From Actinomycetota bacterium (GTDB lineage: Bacteria; Actinomycetota; Acidimicrobiia; IMCC26256; JAENVU01), in assembly GCA_016870395.1 (NCBI GenBank), contig VGBT01000001.1, positions 130,376 through 194,375 of the forward strand: 64,000 bases of DNA, read 5' to 3'. Positions 55,926 to 64,000 of this stretch are shown here, in pieces. Positions within the stretch are counted from its first letter, which is position 1; each line of letters begins with the position of its first letter. Position numbers and translations under genes: made by a program. The notes under the pieces were generated by a model, which made no database searches, was not told the origin of the DNA, and saw nothing but the letters and a program-made list of their open reading frames with translations.

Positions 55926-56101
55926 GGTTTCGCGCTCCACAACCGATCTGCGCCGCAGACCTCCGGTCCCCGCGAGGGGTAATGGGTCCGGCCTCGAGAG
56001 CCCTGCTCCGTGAGGCAGCCCGCCGGACGAGGCGACTCCTCTGCTCGTCGGGGCGTCCCTCCCACGTGGCGCCCCGTTTCGTCGTGTCAGGGGAACTGCG
56101 C
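55926..56101 (+). ncRNA. candidate ribosomal protein L10 leader
   Basis: 176-nt structured interval directly before rplJ; hairpins GACGAG/CTCGTC (56026-56031/56044-56049) and GGGGCG/CGCCCC (56050-56055/56070-56075). Confidence 0.5.
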
Positions 56102-56710
56102 ATGGCTCGGCCCGAGAAGGTCGCCGTCGTCACCGAGATCCGCGAGAAGCTCGAGGGCGCCGACGCCGCGGTGCTCACCGAGTACCGCGGCCTGAAGGTC
56201 GGTGAGCTCGCCGAGCTGCGCGGCGCGCTGCGCCCTGCGGGCGGCGAGTTCAAGGTGTTCAAGAACACCCTGGCCCGGAGGGCGGCCGAGGAGGCCGGCC
56301 TGGTCGAGCTGGTGCCGCTCCTGGAAGGCCCGACCGCGATCACCTTCGTCATCGGCGACGCCGTGGTGGCCGCCAAGGCGCTCAAGGACTTCGCCAGGGC
56401 CAACCCGACGCTCGTCCTCAAGGGTGGCCTGCTCGGCACCCGGGTGCTGGCGACAGCCGAGGTCGAGGCCCTGGCCGAGGTCCCGCCGCGCGATGTGTCG
56501 TTGGCCCGCCTGGCCGGAGGCTTCCAGGCCCCGCTCACCAAGGCGGCCGGCCTGTTCGGAGCCTTCACCCGCAACTTCGCCTACGGCTTGAAGGCCTACA
56601 TCGACCAACGTCCCGCCCCCGCGGAGGCGCCGGCCCCCGAGGCATCCGCGCCCGGGCCCGAGGCCGGCGGATCCGAGTCCGAGTCCGAGTCCGAGTCCGA
56701 GTCCGAGTAA
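56102..56710 (+). CDS. rplJ: 50S ribosomal protein L10
   Basis: MARPEKVAVVTEIREKLEGADAAVLTEYRGLKVGELAELRGALR; ATG at 56102 in frame. Confidence 0.95.
   Translation: MARPEKVAVVTEIREKLEGADAAVLTEYRGLKVGELAELRGALRPAGGEFKVFKNTLARRAAEEAGLVELVPLLEGPTAITFVIGDAVVAAKALKDFARANPTLVLKGGLLGTRVLATAEVEALAEVPPRDVSLARLAGGFQAPLTKAAGLFGAFTRNFAYGLKAYIDQRPAPAEAPAPEASAPGPEAGGSESESESESESE
56672..56707 (+). repeat. six tandem copies of TCCGAG at the 3' end of rplJ
   Basis: Direct reading; encodes (Ser-Glu)6 immediately before the TAA. Confidence 0.95.
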
Positions 56711-56743
56711 GTCTCGAGAACCCAGAAAGAGAGCATCACCATC

Positions 56744-57136
56744 ATGGCGACGATGAGCACCGACGAGCTCCTGGACGTCTTCAAGAACATGACGGTCCTC
56801 GAGCTCAACGAGTTCCTAAAGGCGTTCGAGGAGTGCTTCGGCGTCACCGCGGCGGCTCCGGTCGCGGTCGCGGTCGGCCCGGTCGCGGCCGCCGGCGGCG
56901 AGCCGGCGGCGGCCGATGAGGACCAGGACGAGTTCGACGTGATCCTCGCGGCGGCCGGCGACAAGAAGATCCAGGTCATCAAGGAGGTCCGAGCGCTCAC
57001 GAGCCTCGGACTGAAGGAGGCCAAGGACCTCGTCGACTCGGCGCCGAAGCCGGTGCTCGAGAAGGCCTCGAAGGAGGATGCCGAGAAGGCCAAGGCCGCG
57101 CTTGAGGGCGCCGGCGCCACCGTCGAGCTCAGGTAG
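56744..57136 (+). CDS. rplL: 50S ribosomal protein L7/L12
   Basis: [41 protein letters not shown]. Confidence 0.97.
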   Translation: MATMSTDELLDVFKNMTVLELNEFLKAFEECFGVTAAAPVAVAVGPVAAAGGEPAAADEDQDEFDVILAAAGDKKIQVIKEVRALTSLGLKEAKDLVDSAPKPVLEKASKEDAEKAKAALEGAGATVELR

Positions 57137-57200
57137 CGCGATTTGAGCGGGCGTCTAACCTTGACCCCCGGAGAGGGGCGTCGTATCCTCCCCGGGCCGA

Positions 57201-57220
57201 CAGGCACCCATGGGTGCCTG
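57201..57220 (+). terminator. perfect 20-bp palindrome between rplL and rpoB (attenuator or processing hairpin candidate)
   Basis: CAGGCACCCATGGGTGCCTG followed by TTTG. Confidence 0.5.
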
Positions 57221-57365
57221 TTTGGGCCTGTCTGCTTGCGGATGCTTCCGCGCGCGGCTAGCATCCGCTGAGCCGTGTCGTCCCGCTCGTCCCGCTCTTG
57301 ATTCCCGTCGTGCGGGCTTGCGCGCGCCCGCACGTCGTCTCGCACCCTGTCTCGCACCCTGAGGA

Positions 57366-60300
57366 GTGACGTTGATGCGTCTCGCGTCCCGGGAACGGTT
57401 CTCGTTCGGACAGCTTCGTGAGGTCCTGCAGCTGCCCAACCTGATCGCGGTGCAGCGCGAGTCCTTCGCGTGGTTCCTCGAGCAGGGGGTCGCCGATGTA
57501 CTGCGCGACATCTCGCCGATCGAGGACTTCACCGGTCAGCTCAAGCTCGAGCTGACCGATCCGGTGTTCGACCCGCCGAAGAACTCCGAGGCCGAGTGCC
57601 GGGTCAACGACCTGACGTATCACCGGCCGCTGTTCGTGACCGCGCGGTTCATGAACGCGGGCACCGGTGAGATCAAGGAGCAGGCGGTCTTCCTTGGCGA
57701 CTTCCCGGTGATGACCGACCGGGGCACGTTCATCATCAACGGCACCGAGCGGATCGTGGTGAGCCAGCTCGTGCGGTCGCCGGGCGTGTACTTCGACATC
57801 AACCCGGACAAGACCTCGCCGGAGAAGGACGTCGTCAGTGCCAAGATCATCCCGGGTCGGGGCGCGTGGCTCGAGTTCGAGGTCGACAAGAAGAACGTCG
57901 TCTACGCGCGCATCGACCGGAAGCGCAAGCAGCCGGTCACGGTCCTGCTCAAGGCGCTGGGCTTCGGTGAGTCCGAGGAGGAGCTCCTCAACCTTCTGCT
58001 CGACCCGCAGGGCCGGCCCTACGACTCGATGCGCAACACGCTCGACAAGGACCACACCGAGGACGCCGACGCGGCGTTCATCGACATCTACCGCAAGTTG
58101 CGACCGGGTGAGCCGCCGACACCGGACAGCGCGCGGAACCTGATCGAGAGCCTGTTCTTCAACCCGAAGCGCTACGACATGGCCAAGGTCGGGCGCCACA
58201 AGGTGTCCAAGAAGCTCTCCGACGAATACCCCAAGCTCGGGAGCGTCGTCCCCAACGCGGACCCCGAGGCGGGCCCGGTCGACTACACGCTCCAGCGGGC
58301 CGACGTCCTCGCGACGGTCTCGTACCTGGTGAAGCTCCACGCGAACGACCAGCCCAACGACTACTTCCCCGACGACATCGACCACTTCGGCAACCGCCGG
58401 GTGCGCTCGGTCGGCGAGCTCATCACCAACCAGGTCCGGGTCGGCCTGAGCCGGATGGAGCGGGTGGTGCGCGAGCGCATGACCACCCAGGACGTCGAGG
58501 CGATCACGCCCCAGACGCTGATCAACATCCGGCCGGTGGTCGCGGCGATCAAGGAGTTCTTCGGCTCCTCGCAGCTGAGCCAGTTCATGGACCAGACCAA
58601 CCCGCTCGCGGGCCTGACCCACAAGCGCCGCCTCTCGGCGCTCGGCCCGGGTGGACTGAGCCGTGAGCGCGCCGGGTTCGAGGTCCGTGACGTGCACCCG
58701 AGCCACTACGGCCGGATGTGCCCGATCGAGACACCGGAGGGCCCGAACATCGGCCTGATCGGCTACCTCTCGACGTTCGCCCGCATCAACCGGTTCGGGT
58801 TCATCGAGACGCCGTACCGAAGGGTGGTCGACGGCGTGGCGACGGAGCAGATCGACTACCTCGCCGCGGACGACGAGGACCGCCACATCATCGCGCAGGC
58901 CAACGCCCACATCGACGTCGCGGGTCGTTTCCTCGACGAGAAGGTCCTGGTGCGCGCCGGGCGCGGCGAGCTCGCCTACGTCGACCCGCACGAAGTCCAC
59001 TACATGGACGTCTCGCCGAAGCAGATCGTCTCCGTCGCGACCGCGCTGATCCCGTTCCTCGAGCACGACGACGCGAACCGAGCGCTGATGGGCGCGAACA
59101 TGCAGCGCCAGGCCGTGCCGGTGCTTCGCCCCGAGGCGCCCTACATCGGCACCGGGGTCGAGGCCGCCGCCGCGCGCGACGCCGGCGAGCTGCTGATCGC
59201 GGAAACCGACGGCGTGGTCACCGAGGTCACGGGCAGCACCATCACGGTCGACTACCAGGGCCCCGGCAAGCCCGTGACCCACCGGCTCTCCAAGTTCCGC
59301 CGGTCCAACCAGGGCACCTGCATCAACCAGAAGCCGCTCGTGTCCACGGGCGACCAGGTGTCGGCCGGCGACATCCTCGCCGACGGCCCGTCCACCCACC
59401 AGGGCGAGCTCGCGCTCGGCAAGAACCTGCTCGTGGCGTTCATGCCCTGGAAAGGCCACAACTTCGAGGACGCGATCGTCCTCTCGGAGCGGCTGGTACG
59501 TGACGACGTGCTCACCTCGATCCACATCGAGGAGCACGAGATCGACGCCCGCGACACCAAGCTCGGCGAGGAGGAGATCACCCGCGACATCCCGAACCTG
59601 TCCGAGGACATCCTGAAGGACCTCGACGAGCGGGGCATCATCCGCGTCGGTGCCGAGGTCGGCCCGGGCGACGTGCTCGTCGGCAAGGTGACCCCGAAGG
59701 GCGAGACCGAGCTCACGCCCGAGGAGCGCCTCCTGCGCGCGATCTTCGGGGAGAAGGCCCGCGAAGTTCGCGACACGAGCCTGAAGGTCCCCCACGGCGA
59801 GACCGGAAAGGTCATCGACGTGAGGGTGCGCAGCCGCGATGACGGCGACGAGCTGCCGCCCGGCGTGAACCAGCTCGTGCGCGTGTACGTCGCGCAGAAG
59901 CGCAAGATCTCCGAGGGCGACAAGCTGGCCGGTCGTCACGGCAACAAGGGCGTGATCTCCAAGATCCTGCCCGTCGAGGACATGCCGCACCTCGCCGACG
60001 GGACGCCGGTCGACATCGTGCTCAACCCTCTCGGCGTACCGAGCCGCATGAACGTCGGTCAGGTGCTCGAGGCCCATCTCGGCTACGCGGCCCGCCACGG
60101 CTGGGAGGGCCATGGCCGGGCTCCGGCCAACCCGCGCAAGACCCGGCCGATCACCGAGCCCGCGGTTTGGGTGACCACGCCGGTGTTCGACGGCGCGCAC
60201 TGGGACGAGCGCGAGGACGCGGGTCCGCACGGCACCATCCAGGACCTGTTCGCCACCCTGCACGCCGACGGGACGCACGGCGTGCGGATGGTCGACACCG

Positions 60301-60839
60301 ACGGGAAGGCCACGCTCTACGACGGTGGGACCGGCGAGGCCTACGACAGTCCGGTGACCGTCGGCTACATGTACATCCTGAAGCTGAGCCACCTCGTCGA
60401 CGACAAGATCCATGCCCGGTCGACGGGTCCCTACTCGATGATCACCCAGCAGCCCCTGGGTGGGAAGGCCCAGTTCGGCGGTCAGCGCTTCGGGGAGATG
60501 GAGGTGTGGGCGCTCGAGGCCTACGGCGCGAGCTACGCCCTCCAGGAGATCCTCACGATCAAGTCCGACGACGTGCTCGGCAGGGTCAAGGTCTACGAGG
60601 CGATCGTCAAGGGCGAGAACATCCCCGAGCCCGGCATCCCCGAGAGCTTCAAGGTGCTCATCAAGGAGATGCAGGCGCTCTGCCTCAACGTGAAGGTCAT
60701 CGACGAGGAAGGCGCCGAGATCGTGATCCGCGAGCTCGACGAAGACGCCTTCCGCACGACGGAGAGCCTGGGTATCGACCTCTCCCGTCCCGAGCGAGGG
60801 ACCGACGAAGAGGACGAAGCAAGGCGAATGGCCCCGTGA
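57366..60839 (+). CDS. rpoB: DNA-directed RNA polymerase subunit beta
   Basis: [83 protein letters not shown] at 57375 may be the real start. Confidence 0.97.
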   Translation: MTLMRLASRERFSFGQLREVLQLPNLIAVQRESFAWFLEQGVADVLRDISPIEDFTGQLKLELTDPVFDPPKNSEAECRVNDLTYHRPLFVTARFMNAGTGEIKEQAVFLGDFPVMTDRGTFIINGTERIVVSQLVRSPGVYFDINPDKTSPEKDVVSAKIIPGRGAWLEFEVDKKNVVYARIDRKRKQPVTVLLKALGFGESEEELLNLLLDPQGRPYDSMRNTLDKDHTEDADAAFIDIYRKLRPGEPPTPDSARNLIESLFFNPKRYDMAKVGRHKVSKKLSDEYPKLGSVVPNADPEAGPVDYTLQRADVLATVSYLVKLHANDQPNDYFPDDIDHFGNRRVRSVGELITNQVRVGLSRMERVVRERMTTQDVEAITPQTLINIRPVVAAIKEFFGSSQLSQFMDQTNPLAGLTHKRRLSALGPGGLSRERAGFEVRDVHPSHYGRMCPIETPEGPNIGLIGYLSTFARINRFGFIETPYRRVVDGVATEQIDYLAADDEDRHIIAQANAHIDVAGRFLDEKVLVRAGRGELAYVDPHEVHYMDVSPKQIVSVATALIPFLEHDDANRALMGANMQRQAVPVLRPEAPYIGTGVEAAAARDAGELLIAETDGVVTEVTGSTITVDYQGPGKPVTHRLSKFRRSNQGTCINQKPLVSTGDQVSAGDILADGPSTHQGELALGKNLLVAFMPWKGHNFEDAIVLSERLVRDDVLTSIHIEEHEIDARDTKLGEEEITRDIPNLSEDILKDLDERGIIRVGAEVGPGDVLVGKVTPKGETELTPEERLLRAIFGEKAREVRDTSLKVPHGETGKVIDVRVRSRDDGDELPPGVNQLVRVYVAQKRKISEGDKLAGRHGNKGVISKILPVEDMPHLADGTPVDIVLNPLGVPSRMNVGQVLEAHLGYAARHGWEGHGRAPANPRKTRPITEPAVWVTTPVFDGAHWDEREDAGPHGTIQDLFATLHADGTHGVRMVDTDGKATLYDGGTGEAYDSPVTVGYMYILKLSHLVDDKIHARSTGPYSMITQQPLGGKAQFGGQRFGEMEVWALEAYGASYALQEILTIKSDDVLGRVKVYEAIVKGENIPEPGIPESFKVLIKEMQALCLNVKVIDEEGAEIVIRELDEDAFRTTESLGIDLSRPERGTDEEDEARRMAP

Positions 60840-60859
60840 ACACGAGAGAAGAGGCATAG

Positions 60860-64000
<3,141 letters not shown>

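Noticed and set aside
57258-60857. 1199-aa minus-strand ORF
   Set aside because: Antisense to rpoB; shadow ORF.

Overview
High-GC, actinobacterial-type (possibly Acidimicrobiia-like; taxonomy inferred) chromosomal window, almost fully coding. Left to right: (1) a tetrapyrrole cluster on + (precorrin-2 dehydrogenase, hemA, hemC, cobA-hemD fusion, hemB, hemL). (2) A minus-strand operon (about 6.8-12.8 kb) for a split, b6f-like quinol:cytochrome c reductase: orphan membrane protein, 2x[4Fe-4S] ferredoxin, cytochrome b6-like and subunit-IV-like halves, Rieske protein, membrane di-heme cytochrome c, orphan membrane protein, small lipoprotein. (3) A geranylgeranyl-reductase-family flavoprotein, a glycosyltransferase and a polysaccharide deacetylase. 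(4) Two complex I operons in tandem: a 14-gene nuoA-N set and an 11-gene set lacking nuoEFG, followed by a MidA/NDUFAF7-family methyltransferase. (5) Acetyl-CoA synthetase, a HAD-like phosphatase and a 1544-aa secreted beta-propeller protein. (6) yajQ, tRNA-Tyr, a GNAT gene, tRNA-Thr, tRNA-Met, rpmG, an ECF-type sigma factor with a putative anti-sigma protein, tRNA-Trp, secE-nusG-rplK-rplA-rplJ-rplL-rpoB-rpoC (rpoC runs off the end). Best candidates for something under-described: the ferredoxin-containing b6f-like operon with a conserved heme-c_n-type cysteine; the paired 14- and 11-subunit complex I operons in which only the second NuoD keeps the arginine that NDUFAF7 methylates in mammals; and two mini-ORF/duplication scars next to the two nuoH genes. 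No CRISPR, rRNA, transposase or prophage was seen. All family calls come from reading motifs; no database search was run.
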